A stretch of 53,696 bases of DNA from NCBI RefSeq assembly GCF_004803505.1, contig NZ_SSWH01000014.1, forward strand, positions 1 through 53,696, in the 5' to 3' direction. Shown piece after piece: positions 45,270 through 52,870 of the stretch. The translations under genes and the position numbers were made by a program. The notes below the pieces were generated by a model. The model worked only from the letters and a program-made list of their open reading frames with translations, was not told where the DNA came from and ran no database searches. The stretch comes from Arthrobacter echini (GTDB taxonomy: Bacteria > Actinomycetota > Actinomycetes > Actinomycetales > Micrococcaceae). How positions within the stretch are numbered: the first letter of the stretch is position 1; each line of letters begins with the position of its first letter.

Positions 45270-45478
45270 ATGCTTGATGAGGTCGGTAGTGCATACTCAC
45301 GTCATGCACCCAAGTACACCGAGCTCCTCCGTTCGATGGATGCAGTCGATGGCCGGTCGATGACCTCAGCGAAGAACTGACCTCTGCCGGCTTCGATGTC
45401 ATCGAAACCCACAGGAGGACAACAAGTGGTCAACGGCCCCACGCAGGGATCATCGCGCACCGTAGAAGCGCCCGGTGA
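45270..45478 (+). pseudogene. Relic of a class I SAM methyltransferase (internal deletion and frameshift)
   Basis: Two pieces in different frames resemble the two ends of one small SAM-dependent methyltransferase. The N-terminal piece starts at ATG 45270 and reads MLDEVGSAYSRHAPKYTELL, like the first helix of such enzymes. The C-terminal piece (about 45359-45478, another frame) reads LTSAGFDVIETHRRT and then GQRPHAGIIAHR, like their last strands. The SAM-binding centre (several hundred bp) is missing and the frame changes between the pieces near 45350. The rest of the 45126-45486 gap shows no intact gene. Confidence 0.55.
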
Positions 45479-45486
45479 TCCATCCG

Positions 45487-45999
45487 CTACCGATCGCATA
45501 CCTCTCTGACCGTAGGAGCGCCGTCGGTATTCCACTTGAAGAGCGTCAGATGCCAGAGCTGGGGCCGTTTTCGAGACGGATCGATAAGCCCGTGTGCACC
45601 TGAGCGCTCCAACGTTTCACGCACTCTCCATGACGAAGGTGAACCGCCTGCAGCAACCACGTCCTGCCAATCCGCTGCAGCGTCCGCCGGATCAACCCCA
45701 ACGGACCTCAGTGCCTGATGATCGCGAAGATCCACGATCCGATCCGCCTCGACCTCGAACTCCAGCACTTCGAGTTCGGGAGTGTGATCGTGTGTGTGAG
45801 CAATCATTGCAGCGGCGACACCAGCCTGCGACGAGCTGAGGTAGAGCGTCGGCACGTCCGGCGGCGAGTACCGCCCGGCGGTCCGTGATCCCATAAGAGC
45901 GGCACCACGGTAGGCGGGATCAACAGCTCGAAAGAGGGACCCGGTCACACTACACATGAGCGCATCGGTTTGTTCGACGACTGGTTCGTCGATTTGCAT
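45487..45999 (-). CDS. RES-domain-like protein (possible NAD+-depleting toxin)
   Basis: A 170-residue protein. The region SLFRAVDPAYRGAALMGSRT followed by AGRYSPPDVPTLYLSSSQAG resembles the RES domain core (R-x8-G...GGRW...P...YtS), whose known members degrade NAD+ and act as toxins. The GRY-for-GRW and missing E make assignment tentative. GAAGGAG lies 8 nt upstream of ATG 45999, favouring this start over the longer frame from 46092. RES toxins normally follow an Xre-type antitoxin gene; none is visible beside it. It may be a solitary or diverged member. Confidence 0.5.
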   Translation of the reverse strand: MQIDEPVVEQTDALMCSVTGSLFRAVDPAYRGAALMGSRTAGRYSPPDVPTLYLSSSQAGVAAAMIAHTHDHTPELEVLEFEVEADRIVDLRDHQALRSVGVDPADAAADWQDVVAAGGSPSSWRVRETLERSGAHGLIDPSRKRPQLWHLTLFKWNTDGAPTVREVCDR

Positions 46000-46088
46000 G
46001 ACGACGACTCCTTCATCTGTGAGTCTCGACTGAAGATGCCAGCTTCCTGCGTTCAGTAGTGGATACCCAGCAGGACGAAGCATTTCCT

Positions 46089-46340
46089 TCAATCAGTCTG
46101 CTGTACCTCATCGTTCGAGTAGCGATATTCGTGGCGGAGGGTCCTGATTTGCTTGATCGCCCCGAATATCAAAAGGGGTCCGAGAACAAGAGCTACAACG
46201 GCTGCGATCGTCGCTCCGGTGGAGGGCTTCCAGACGGCGAGGAAAACCAGCACAACCGTGAGCAGGCCAAAAGATATGCCCTGCATCGTCCACCAGATCG
46301 TGCCACGGCGGATTGTCGGATGAGCAGGTCCTTCGTTCAA
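46089..46340 (-). CDS. Small two-helix membrane protein
   Basis: An 83-residue protein with two predicted transmembrane helices (about 18-36 and 42-62) joined by a short KPSTGATI turn, and a charged C-terminal tail (IRTLRHEYRYSNDEVQQ). Start codon TTG, chosen because AGGGGAAG lies about 6 nt upstream; no ATG gives a full first helix with such a site. I do not recognise the family. It stands in a lower-GC accessory stretch between the RES-like gene and another unknown gene. Confidence 0.55.
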   Translation of the reverse strand: MNEGPAHPTIRRGTIWWTMQGISFGLLTVVLVFLAVWKPSTGATIAAVVALVLGPLLIFGAIKQIRTLRHEYRYSNDEVQQTD

Positions 46341-46484
46341 GTGGTCTTCCCCTGATCTGGAAGTTGGCGCTGTACAGCCGTCGGTTCTCGAGGCAAATTA
46401 CTACAAACAAAGCTTCTCACCCCTCGGCGCGTATGCCGGTGCTGCTGCGGGGCACCTTCGCTCCATCTCCCTCGCGCAGTGCCG

Positions 46485-47099
46485 CTACTGGTAGAAGGGT
46501 AGTTTTTGGTCTATCTCGACCCGGACGACATCGAGACGTGGCTCGGTCAGGAGCGAGTCGATCAGCGCCTGCCCAGCTCCGATGCCTGCCCAGTGCGGAT
46601 CGACATCCGAGGTGATGCACCACGCCCGGTCCGAGGGCCAGACGAAGGCAGGGAGCGGCATGGTACGACCGGTTTCCGCTTCCCACGACTCTTCGACCGC
46701 CCCGGAGAGGAAGTCCAGCAGGGACACGCTGCAGAGGTAGTACGCACGATTCGGGATCACCACACGTGGTGCGCGCAGGACAGAGTCCGGGAACTGGTCC
46801 TCACCCCATCCGTCCCACATCAGTAGGTACCCCTCGCTGGGTGAGCCGCTGTGCTGCAGCAACGTCTGCACCGCAAGGTGTAATTGCTCGGACTCCGAGA
46901 GGGCGTCATCTGGTAGGGGACCGTTCTGTTGCGCACCCTCGTGTTCGGACTGACCCTCATAGGCCGGATCGGGGATGAATCGCAGTCGCCCGTACGCCGG
47001 GAACCCCGTCGGGCCCAACGTCACCAGGTTCCACCAGTACTCAGGGTTCGTCGCGATCCACTCCGCTGGTGTCAGATCGATACACGGAGAGAAGATCAT
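46485..47099 (-). CDS. Protein of unknown function (204 residues)
   Basis: A soluble, acidic 204-residue protein I do not recognise. The sequence looks like real coding: many tryptophans and aromatic residues (EYWWNLVTLGPTGFPAYGRL, GYLLMWDGWGEDQFPD, AWCITSDVDPHWAGIGAGQA) and a clear AGGAGG 8 nt upstream of ATG. The style, a compact single-domain protein in an accessory block, is seen in immunity-type proteins, but there is no direct evidence. A small hairpin next to the ribosome-binding site (47112-47135) may affect translation. Confidence 0.62.
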   Translation of the reverse strand: MIFSPCIDLTPAEWIATNPEYWWNLVTLGPTGFPAYGRLRFIPDPAYEGQSEHEGAQQNGPLPDDALSESEQLHLAVQTLLQHSGSPSEGYLLMWDGWGEDQFPDSVLRAPRVVIPNRAYYLCSVSLLDFLSGAVEESWEAETGRTMPLPAFVWPSDRAWCITSDVDPHWAGIGAGQALIDSLLTEPRLDVVRVEIDQKLPFYQ

Positions 47100-47111
47100 C
47101 TCGTCAGCCTC

Positions 47112-47135
47112 CTACCCGGCTATCACAACGGGTAG
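47112..47135 (-). promoter_or_regulatory. Leader hairpin abutting a Shine-Dalgarno sequence
   Basis: On the minus strand CTACCCG, a 10-nt loop and CGGGTAG form a perfect 7-bp stem. Its 3' arm runs directly into the AGGAGG of the 204-residue gene, so folding would partly mask the ribosome-binding site. Confidence 0.45.
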
Positions 47136-47189
47136 TGGGATGGGGTGATCCACGACGTACCTCCAATGAGGCGGTGCGGTCTCCGGTTA

Positions 47190-47219
47190 GGAGCGGCGCC
47201 GGCTGACCGGCACCGCTCC
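47190..47219 (-). terminator. Terminator hairpin downstream of ycnI
   Basis: On the minus strand GGAGCGGTGCCGG, loop TCAG, CCGGCGCCGCTCC form a 13-bp stem with one U-G pair in RNA. It lies 25 bp after the ycnI stop; it is a very stable structure without a long U tract. Confidence 0.7.
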
Positions 47220-47243
47220 TTCCGCGTCCGCTGCGGGTCCGGA

Positions 47244-48044
47244 CTACGCCGTGCGGCGTGTGCGGATCAGGGCGACGACGCCGGCGATGAGTCCGAGCAG
47301 ACCGGCGACCAGACCGATCCAACCCACCGCTGATGCGGAATCGTCGTCGCTGGTCGACGCCGTCTGCTCCGCACCGGCGGCCTCGGCCGGTTCCGCGGTC
47401 TCGGTGGCTTCGGAGGCGTCCGACGTGGCCTCAGCCGTTGCCTCGTCCGTCTCCGGTGCTGCAGCCCCATGGGCGTCCTCGCCCTCGACCGCAGCGGTGG
47501 TGACGAACGACGGAGCGGGCGTGTCGGGCTCAGCCTCGCCCTCGACGCTCTCCTGATCCCACGCGACTACCTCGCCATCCGTGTAGGACTGCGTGGCCGG
47601 CAGCATCACGGTGGTCCCGGCGTCGGGCAGCTGCCCCACCGAGATGGAGAACGTCTGGTACTGCTCGGGTGCGATCTCCGAGCCTTCTTCGGCCGTCCAG
47701 CGGACTGACAGGGGAGCCTCCGTCAGCGTCACGCCGTCGGGCGTCGTGATCGGTTCCGGCAGTTCGCCGGTGACCACCTCGGCGTCCCAGCCCTCCATCG
47801 GCTTCACACGGACGGAGGTGAAGGGCTGCTCGGTGGGCAGTTGCACCTCGAGGCTGCTGGTGCTCGCGGTCTCGGACTCGTTGGGGACGCTGAACGTGAG
47901 TTGTGCGTACCCGCTCTCCGTGGTGGAGTTCGGTGCGACGGTCACGTGGGCGTTGGCCGCACCGAGACCGAGAGCCATGAGGCCTGCGGTGGTGAGGACG
48001 ACGGCGCCGGTGGTGCGGCCGCGCGAGGGAATGAAGGAAGTCAT
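47244..48044 (-). CDS. ycnI: YcnI-like (DUF1775) copper-binding membrane protein
   Basis: A 266-residue exported protein. Signal peptide 1-32 ending ANA, giving mature N-terminal His in HVTVAPNSTTESGYAQLTF, the conserved start of YcnI proteins whose N-terminal His and a downstream acidic/aromatic residue bind Cu(II). The beta-sandwich continues to about 160 (VTGELPEPITTPDGVTL, RWTAEEGSEIAPEQYQTF). A Thr/Ala/Glu-rich linker (about 175-235) leads to a C-terminal transmembrane helix (about 239-261) with a basic tail. GAAAGG precedes the ATG. Likely role: extracellular copper handling or metallation. Confidence 0.88.
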   Translation of the reverse strand: MTSFIPSRGRTTGAVVLTTAGLMALGLGAANAHVTVAPNSTTESGYAQLTFSVPNESETASTSSLEVQLPTEQPFTSVRVKPMEGWDAEVVTGELPEPITTPDGVTLTEAPLSVRWTAEEGSEIAPEQYQTFSISVGQLPDAGTTVMLPATQSYTDGEVVAWDQESVEGEAEPDTPAPSFVTTAAVEGEDAHGAAAPETDEATAEATSDASEATETAEPAEAAGAEQTASTSDDDSASAVGWIGLVAGLLGLIAGVVALIRTRRTA

Positions 48045-48167
48045 GAGTATGCCTTTCGATGTGCGCTCACGGCTGCAGTACGAGTGGGCGTGAGCGCCGG
48101 GAAAATGGGTGAGATGTGCTGTCGAATGCCGCAGCCGGCCCAGCGGTCTCCGAGTGTCGGGAGCCGG

Positions 48168-48773
48168 TCAGACGGACAGTGCTCCGGGGCGGGGCGGGCC
48201 GCGCAGGGTAGGCACCGCGGCGTGCACGGACAGCGGCGGGACGGTCTGCGGCATGTCGTCGAGCAGGGGCTCACGCCGGATCGGGGCGAGCGGCAGGCCG
48301 GCGGGCAGGACGAGGAGCGGTCGGAGCCAGGCGCCGAGCAGTGCCAGCGCCTGATCGCTGCGTGAGAGCGCAAGGGCCAGCAGCACCGTGGCCAGGCCGT
48401 GCAGCAGGAGCATCATCGGTCCGACGGCTCCACTGGTCAGCGGCTCAGCGCCCGACGGGGAACAGGCCAGCTCGAACGCCGCGTGGTGTCCCGGCGCGGC
48501 AGCAGAGCTCTGGCAGGCGGACCGGCCGGCCGTCATCGAGAACACCGAGTGCAGCAGGATCTGCCCCGCTCCCATGAGGAGCACTGCGGAACGGAAGGAG
48601 ACCGGGCGGCGGCTCAGCAGCACGGCGGGCATCAGGAGGAGGACGCCGAGCAGGAGGATGATGCCCGGAGCGGGGAGATGGCCGGCGGCGAATACATGCG
48701 AGGCCGAGGAGACGGAGAGGATCAGGCTGACGAGGAGAACCGAGCGCAGATAGCTCACAGCTCCCGCCACCAC
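48168..48773 (-). CDS. Polytopic membrane protein upstream of ycnI
   Basis: A 201-residue protein with about four hydrophobic segments: VSYLRSVLLVSLILSVSSA, PAPGIILLLGVLLLMPAVLL, SAVLLMGAGQILLHSVFSM and AVGPMMLLLHGLATVLLALA. A His/Cys-containing loop (SACQSSAAAPGHHAAFELAC) lies between helices 3 and 4, which could bind metal. From general knowledge such membrane proteins often accompany ycnI in Actinobacteria. The GTG at 48773 is chosen because AGGAGAGGAG lies 3-8 nt upstream; a TTG further up (48851) keeps the frame open without a site. The gap to ycnI is 123 nt, so co-transcription is possible. Confidence 0.68.
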   Translation of the reverse strand: MVAGAVSYLRSVLLVSLILSVSSASHVFAAGHLPAPGIILLLGVLLLMPAVLLSRRPVSFRSAVLLMGAGQILLHSVFSMTAGRSACQSSAAAPGHHAAFELACSPSGAEPLTSGAVGPMMLLLHGLATVLLALALSRSDQALALLGAWLRPLLVLPAGLPLAPIRREPLLDDMPQTVPPLSVHAAVPTLRGPPRPGALSV

Positions 48774-48896
48774 CTGCTCCTCTCCTGTGGACGCACCACC
48801 CGGGCGCACCGTTGCCGTCAGACCGACGAGCGCGCCGGACCCTGCTCCCAAGCCTAGAGCCCTTCCGGTGCATTTTCCTGTCGTGTCCCTGGGGGA

Positions 48897-49715
48897 TCAG
48901 GGAGCGGGCGCAGTCTCGAAGGCGGCGAGCTCCTCATCGACCAGCACGGCGGCCGGATGGGGACCGGCGGCGAGCAGTGCCGTCGTCCAGGTGTCCGGCC
49001 AGGACGTATGGCGCGCGGCGATGATGATGTTCCCGGCCAGGCCGCCGTCCACCATGCCGGCCTCGGTCAGAACTGCTGTCGAGGTGGCCAGGGAGGAGAG
49101 TTGCCTGCTCTGGGCGCGTGCGAACTCCAGCGGCGGGTCGTCGCCCACATTCACCAGCAGGACGCCGTTGCCCGAACAGATCCGCAGGAGATGCGCGGCG
49201 AAGTCAGAGGAGGTGAGGTGGGCCGGGGCGTCCGCGCCGGCGAAGATATCGAGCACGACGACGTCGAAGGCGGCGTCGGGCTGCTCGAGGACGACGTCGG
49301 CCGCGTCCCCGACGATCAGCTCGCACATCGTGCCGGGGGCCAGCGGCAGCGCGTCGAGCACGAAGTCGACCAGCTCGGCGTCGACGTCCACCGCGCTCTG
49401 CCGGGACCCCGGCCGTGTCGCCTCGACATAGCGGACCAGGGTCAGCGCGCCGGCGCCCAGATGGAGCACCCGCAGGGGAGCGCCGGCGGGTGCGACCAGA
49501 TCGATGACGTGGGCGATGCGCTGAAGGTACTCGTAGAACACCCGCTCCGGGTGCAGCACGTCCACGTGGGACTGCTGCGCGCCGCCGATGCTCAGGATCA
49601 GGGCCCCGTCGATGAATGCGTCCTCGTCGATCTCCGCGTACGCCCCGGTTCCCGGAAGCCATCGGGTGGGCACCTCGAAGTCCTCGTCGGCTCGCGGCGG
49701 CGGGGATACGCTCAC
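48897..49715 (-). CDS. Spermidine-synthase-like methyltransferase-fold protein
   Basis: A 272-residue soluble protein with the spermidine synthase fold. Landmarks: ILSIGGAQQSHVDV near 40, RVFYEYLQRIAHVIDL, glycine-rich LRVLHLGAGALTLVRYV (about 80-96), VDVDAELVDFV, GDAADVV and DVVVLDIFAGADAPAHL. Classical polyamine-site residues are not clear, so it may be one of the many actinobacterial homologues with no shown polyamine activity. Its GTG start overlaps the aminotransferase stop (GTGA), so the two form an operon. Confidence 0.8.
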   Translation of the reverse strand: MSVSPPPRADEDFEVPTRWLPGTGAYAEIDEDAFIDGALILSIGGAQQSHVDVLHPERVFYEYLQRIAHVIDLVAPAGAPLRVLHLGAGALTLVRYVEATRPGSRQSAVDVDAELVDFVLDALPLAPGTMCELIVGDAADVVLEQPDAAFDVVVLDIFAGADAPAHLTSSDFAAHLLRICSGNGVLLVNVGDDPPLEFARAQSRQLSSLATSTAVLTEAGMVDGGLAGNIIIAARHTSWPDTWTTALLAAGPHPAAVLVDEELAAFETAPAP

Positions 49716-50941
49716 ACGAGCTCCCTGAGCTTCGCCAGGCGGTGGGCGCCCTTCTCGATGACGTCGAACTGCTTGCAGAATGCGAAGCGGAGCAGGGACC
49801 GGGTGCGCTCGGCGCCGTCGTCGTGGCAGAACACCGCGACCGGGATCGCCGCCACACCGATCAGGCCAGGAAGCCGTCGCGCGAGATCCGTCGCATCGTC
49901 GAAGCCCAGGGGAGCGGCGTCGGCCACGGTGAAGAAGGTGCCCTTCGGGGTGAACACCTCGAAACCCGCAGCGCGCAGTCCCTCACCGAGCAGATCGCGC
50001 TTCCTGCGCAGGGTGGCCGCGGCCACGGTGAAGAATTCATCGGGTAGACCGAGGCCCAGGGCGACGGCGCCCTGGAAGGGTGTGCCGGAGGTATAGGTGA
50101 GGAAGGTCTTCACGGTGCGGATCTGCGACACGAGTTCGGCCGGGCCGCTGAGCCAGCCGACCTTCCATCCGGTGACCGAGAAGGTCTTTCCCGCGGAGGA
50201 GATGGTCAGGGTGCGTTCCTTCGCGCCGGGAAGCGTGGCGACGGGGATGTGCTGTGCCTCGAAGACGAGGTGTTCGTACACCTCGTCCGTCACGATGAGC
50301 GCTCCGTACCGCTCCGCGAGACGGACGATCAGCTCCAGCGATTCGCGTGAGATTACGCTGCCCGTGGGATTGTGCGGGTTGTTGACGATGACGAGCCGGG
50401 TCCGCTCGGAGAAGGCTGCCTCGAGGGTCTCCGCATCGGGTTGGAAGTCGGGCGCCTGCAGGGGTGCGGTGGTGTGCGTGGCGCCGGAGAGACCGATCGT
50501 CGCCCCGTAGGAGTCGTAGAACGGTTCGAACGTGAGCACCTCGTCGCCGGGCCCCGCGAAGGCGAGCACGGATGCTGCGATCGCCTCAGTGGCTCCCGTG
50601 GTGACGATCACTTCGGTTCGGGGGTCCACCTCGAGGTCGTAAAAGCGTCTCTGGTGAGCTGCGACGGCGTCGCGCAGTACGGCGAGACCCTGACCGGGGG
50701 CGTACTGATTGGCACCCGAGGCGATGGCTGCTCGCGCCGCGTCGAGGATCTCCCGTGGTCCGTCCTCATCCGGGAAGCCCTGTCCGAGGTTGATGGCCGA
50801 GTGCTTCTGTGCCAGCGCCGTGACCTCCTCGAAGATAGTGAGGCCGAGCCGGCCGTCGTCGCCGAGCAGGTTCGCCCCGAGTGCCGTCCTGGCCCAGGGT
50901 GCCGTGCTGCCGGAGCCTGTCGGCTGCGTCTCTATGGTCAT
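49712..50941 (-). CDS. PLP-dependent class I/II aminotransferase
   Basis: A 409-residue fold-type I aminotransferase. Visible: INLGQGFPDEDGP (50-62), NQYAPGQGLAVLRDAVA, TTGATEAIAAS, EPFYDSYGATI, VNNPHNPTGSVI, TDEVYEHLVF and the Schiff-base lysine in SSAGKTFSVTGWK (K252). The pattern is close to the kynurenine/methionine aminotransferase and actinobacterial succinyl-DAP aminotransferase (DapC-like) group; substrate not decidable. A GATACT box 6 nt before the ATG suggests a leaderless mRNA. It is translationally coupled to the spermidine-synthase-like gene and divergent from coaD. Confidence 0.87.
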   Translation of the reverse strand: MTIETQPTGSGSTAPWARTALGANLLGDDGRLGLTIFEEVTALAQKHSAINLGQGFPDEDGPREILDAARAAIASGANQYAPGQGLAVLRDAVAAHQRRFYDLEVDPRTEVIVTTGATEAIAASVLAFAGPGDEVLTFEPFYDSYGATIGLSGATHTTAPLQAPDFQPDAETLEAAFSERTRLVIVNNPHNPTGSVISRESLELIVRLAERYGALIVTDEVYEHLVFEAQHIPVATLPGAKERTLTISSAGKTFSVTGWKVGWLSGPAELVSQIRTVKTFLTYTSGTPFQGAVALGLGLPDEFFTVAAATLRRKRDLLGEGLRAAGFEVFTPKGTFFTVADAAPLGFDDATDLARRLPGLIGVAAIPVAVFCHDDGAERTRSLLRFAFCKQFDVIEKGAHRLAKLRELV

Positions 50942-50947
50942 GACATA

Positions 50948-50953
50948 AGTATC
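50948..50953 (-). promoter_or_regulatory. Candidate -10 box for leaderless aminotransferase mRNA
   Basis: Minus strand: GATACT, 6 nt, ATG. It is about 75 bp from the coaD box on the other strand, so the gap is a divergent promoter region. Confidence 0.38.
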
Positions 50954-51026
50954 GCCGCTCCCGCGCTCCGTGCGGGAAAGTCATGACGCCGCGTGTGGGC
51001 CGGCTCGAGCACGTCGCGAAGCTCGG

Positions 51027-51032
51027 TACCGT
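51027..51032 (+). promoter_or_regulatory. Candidate -10 box for leaderless coaD mRNA
   Basis: TACCGT, 6 nt, ATG 51039. The AGGA in the spacer is too close to the ATG to act as a Shine-Dalgarno. Confidence 0.42.
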
Positions 51033-51038
51033 AGGACC

Positions 51039-51512
51039 ATGAGCCGCGCCGTCTGCCCCGGATCCTTCGACCCCATCCACAACGGACACATCGAGGTCAT
51101 CAGCCGCGCTGCCCGACTGTTCGACGAGGTGATCGTCGCCGTGTCGAGGAACTACGCGAAGAAGTACCGCTTCGACCTCGAGCAGCGCATGGACCTGTGC
51201 AGCCGGAGCCTCGCCCAGCTACCGACCGTGAAGGTGCTTCCCCTCGGGGACGGCCTCCTCGCCGACTTCTGCGCAGAGCACGGAGCGAACGCCCTCGTCA
51301 AAGGGCTGAGGTCAGGCCTGGATTTCGACTACGAGCTACCCATGGCCACCATGAACCGGCACCTGGCCGATGTGGACACCGTCTTCCTCCCGACGGACAG
51401 CCAGTTCGCACACGTGTCCTCGAGTCTGCTCAAGGAAGTGGCAGCACTGGGCGGCGACATTCGGCCCTTCGTGCCCGACGTCGTCCACGAGCGGCTGGTG
51501 CAGCGGGACTGA
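51039..51512 (+). CDS. coaD: Phosphopantetheine adenylyltransferase CoaD
   Basis: A 157-residue nucleotidyltransferase that makes dephospho-CoA from ATP and 4'-phosphopantetheine. Visible: PGSFDPIHNGH (7-17) with the HxGH motif, FDEVIVAVSRN, KYRFDLEQRMDL, ALVKGLRSGLDFDYE with the conserved KGLR, and FAHVSSSLLKEVAALGGD near the C-terminus. The length is normal. ATG 51039 is the family start; the frame opening at 50970 adds an unrelated leader. The 230 bp after its stop hold no gene. Confidence 0.94.
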   Translation: MSRAVCPGSFDPIHNGHIEVISRAARLFDEVIVAVSRNYAKKYRFDLEQRMDLCSRSLAQLPTVKVLPLGDGLLADFCAEHGANALVKGLRSGLDFDYELPMATMNRHLADVDTVFLPTDSQFAHVSSSLLKEVAALGGDIRPFVPDVVHERLVQRD

Positions 51513-51742
51513 CTGGTCCTTGGCCTCCGGCGTCCCCGCCGGCGAGCGACGGGGCGATTGCAAAGAGCACGCGGGGGGAATAACGATCATTCCTGATGCG
51601 CTGCAGACAATATGCACGGAGGGATCCGATATAAGCTCTGATACGTGCGAATGGACGTTTGCTTCGACGCTGGATCGGCCGAAGTCTGCGGATGAAAGCA
51701 ACCGGGGCAGAAATGCCTACGGGAAATGAGAAGAGGTAAATC

Positions 51743-52531
51743 ATGGCTCAACGATTCGACGGAAAAACCATTCTCGTGACAGGAGGGGCCGGCGGCATGG
51801 GTGAGGCGCACGCCCGGGCCTTCGCGGCCGAGGGAGGCAAGGTCCTCATCGGTGACATCGTGGACGAGCAGGGCGAGGCCCTTGCCGCTGAACTTGGCGA
51901 CGCCGTCCACTACCTGCACCTGGACGTGACGGACGAGGACGCATGGAGCGCGTTCGTCGACCACGCCGAGAAGGAATTCGGACCCGTGTCCGTCCTCGTG
52001 AACAACGCCGGCATCGGCGCAGGCGGTCCCATCGAGGACATCACCTTCGAGGACTGGCGTAAGGCACTGGCCATCAACCTCGATGGCACCTTCCTCGGTA
52101 GCCGCGCCGTGGTGCCATCGATGAAGAAGGCCGGAGGCGGGTCGATCATCAACGTCTCCTCGTACGCGGGACAGCGCGGCACGTCCTTCAGCACGCCCTA
52201 CACGGCGAGCAAGTTCGGCGTCGTGGGTCTGACGAAGGCCCTTGCCACGGAAGTCGCCGATTTCGGCATCCGGGTGAACTCCGTGCATCCGGGATACATC
52301 CGCACGCCGATCCTCGGAGAGACGAACGACAATGTGGTGATGGGCAAGGTGCCGATCCGGCGGATGGGACGCCCCGAGGAAGTCTCCCGCATGGTGCTGT
52401 TCCTGGCGTCGGACGAGGCGAGCTACTCGACTGGCTCCGAATTCTCCGTCGACGGCGGCTGGGCCGCGGGTTCGCCCGTGATGATCGGAGAGTCCAACGC
52501 CGACTTCGAGGCGCGCATCGGCGGGGAGTAG
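51743..52531 (+). CDS. SDR family oxidoreductase
   Basis: A 262-residue classical short-chain dehydrogenase/reductase. NAD(P) site TGGAGGMG (13-20), an acidic residue D38 after the second strand (favouring NAD), NNAG (87-90), catalytic S139/S140, Y153 and K157 in YTASK, and the C-terminal DGGWAAGSP. The pattern VHPGYIRTPI resembles the 3-alpha/20-beta-hydroxysteroid and glucose dehydrogenase-like group, but the substrate is unknown. AAGAGGT precedes the ATG. It stands alone with its own likely promoter in the 230-bp gap and a hairpin 48 nt after the stop. Confidence 0.88.
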   Translation: MAQRFDGKTILVTGGAGGMGEAHARAFAAEGGKVLIGDIVDEQGEALAAELGDAVHYLHLDVTDEDAWSAFVDHAEKEFGPVSVLVNNAGIGAGGPIEDITFEDWRKALAINLDGTFLGSRAVVPSMKKAGGGSIINVSSYAGQRGTSFSTPYTASKFGVVGLTKALATEVADFGIRVNSVHPGYIRTPILGETNDNVVMGKVPIRRMGRPEEVSRMVLFLASDEASYSTGSEFSVDGGWAAGSPVMIGESNADFEARIGGE

Positions 52532-52578
52532 TAGAGCAGGGCCAACCCGGATCTCTCCGGGGCTGGGCCTGTTGCAGT

Positions 52579-52614
52579 GAATGGTGGGTCCGCTATAAAG
52601 GGGGCCCACCATTC
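52579..52614 (+). terminator. Hairpin terminator downstream of the SDR gene
   Basis: GAATGGTGGGTCC (52579-52591) pairs with GGGCCCACCATTC (52602-52614), 13 bp with one U-G pair and a 10-nt loop. No U tract follows, but stability and position 48 nt after the stop support termination. Confidence 0.7.
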
Positions 52615-52625
52615 GTGTACTTGAG

Positions 52626-52734
52626 AATCGGTTCCACGATTACCGATTGCCAATTATCATCGAGTTTGCGAATCTTCGGTCTGTAGCTGAAGAGGACGCG
52701 GTGGAGAATGTTGGCCGGCCGGATGGCATTCTCC
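52626..52734. other. Structured intergenic DNA with two more hairpins
   Basis: Within the 339-bp gap 52532-52870 lie, besides the terminator, AATCGGT/ACCGATT (52626-52632 and 52642-52648, 9-nt loop) and GGAGAATG/CATTCTCC (52703-52710 and 52727-52734, 16-nt loop). The stretch 52620-52690 is lower in GC than its surroundings. A 63-codon minus-strand frame (52593-52784) crosses all three hairpins and is not a convincing gene. Confidence 0.5.
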
Positions 52735-52870
52735 CGGCGGATTTCTCGTGGCACTGGGCTTCCCGATCTCCACGGGATCGACATCCGACCTACTTCGCTG
52801 TCCCCGTCGACTAGTCGGCTCCTTCAGTGAGCCGGACTCGGTGCACCGCGGTGGTGAGGTCGAGGAAATT

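Noticed and set aside
52593..52784. 63-codon minus-strand frame
   Set aside because: It runs through three hairpins including the SDR terminator, has no ribosome-binding site and no recognisable product.
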